Below are positions 60,415 through 64,000 of a stretch of 64,000 nt of DNA, piece by piece (position 1 is the first letter of the stretch; each line of letters starts with the position of its first letter). Origin of the DNA: Loxodes magnus (taxonomy: Eukaryota > Ciliophora > Karyorelictea > Loxodida > Loxodidae). The stretch is taken from the NCBI GenBank assembly GCA_946699065.1, contig CAMPDV010001478.1, forward strand, positions 40,286 to 104,285, written 5' to 3'. The notes under the pieces were generated by a model. That model ran no database searches. It saw only the letters and a list, made by a program, of their open reading frames with translations, and was not told the origin of the DNA. Both the position numbers and the translations under genes were made by a program.

Positions 60415-64000
<3,586 letters not shown>

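Overview
The whole window is the interior of one tandem array of a WD40-repeat unit, read on the minus strand. The unit is 123 bp (41 codons, about 44% GC). I number it from the Trp of the LWD motif: W1-D2, G13-H14, a hairpin at 15-20, a conserved strand at 21-34 ([14 protein letters not shown]), a variable residue 35, D36, a variable residue 37, then T-V-R-L. The first unit boundary is at base 1 and the last at base 63,959. That is 520 periods less 2 bp, exactly accounted for by six one-base indels (two +1, four -1). There are no flanks, no other gene, no RNA gene, no promoter or terminator and no insertion sequence. The window cannot show where the array begins or ends.

Layout, left to right (the coding direction is right to left): (1) 1-57,875, type A units (K-T-G-T-C, usually Y37). 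In-frame TAG codons sit at position 37 every 1-25 units and cut the frame into about 45 segments. (2) 57,876-58,235, an island of three type B units (K-T-G-S-C, K37, TGA at position 17 and mostly at 35). (3) 58,236-60,458, type A again with one type B patch at 60,090-60,110. (4) 60,459-64,000, 29 type B units with one or two in-frame TGA each. Large recent tandem duplications lie at 22.6-30.6 kb (32 units) and 47.5-55.2 kb (31 units). Smaller higher-order repeats (2, 3, 9 and 13 units) occur elsewhere.

The main biological signal is that substitutions are not spread over the unit. They concentrate at positions 13, 16, 17, 19, 20, 35 and 37 (plus a linked 25/26 switch), around a near-invariant framework. 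As far as I recall, the spacing of 16, 17, 19, 35 and 37 matches the hypervariable sites of the fungal HET-D/E/R NACHT-WD40 recognition repeats. Nearly every in-frame stop (about 46 TAG, about 50 TGA) falls on one of these same positions. Reading TGA as Trp gives standard WD40 motifs (HTDWV, SGSWDKT, VWSV). Two readings compete: a giant hypervariable WD40 protein in an organism with reassigned TGA and perhaps TAG, or a coding-derived, non-expressed array (satellite or silent cassette store) in which stops spread by unequal exchange. The six frameshifts argue against one uninterrupted protein. However, the four -1 units all carry a GGGAAAG heptamer in the phase for -1 slippage, directly before the stop.

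Organism: not identifiable from this window. Long, highly identical WD40 arrays occur in fungi, protists and some bacteria. TGA as Trp would point to a lineage with a variant code, such as some ciliates or Blastocrithidia-like trypanosomatids, but this is inference only.
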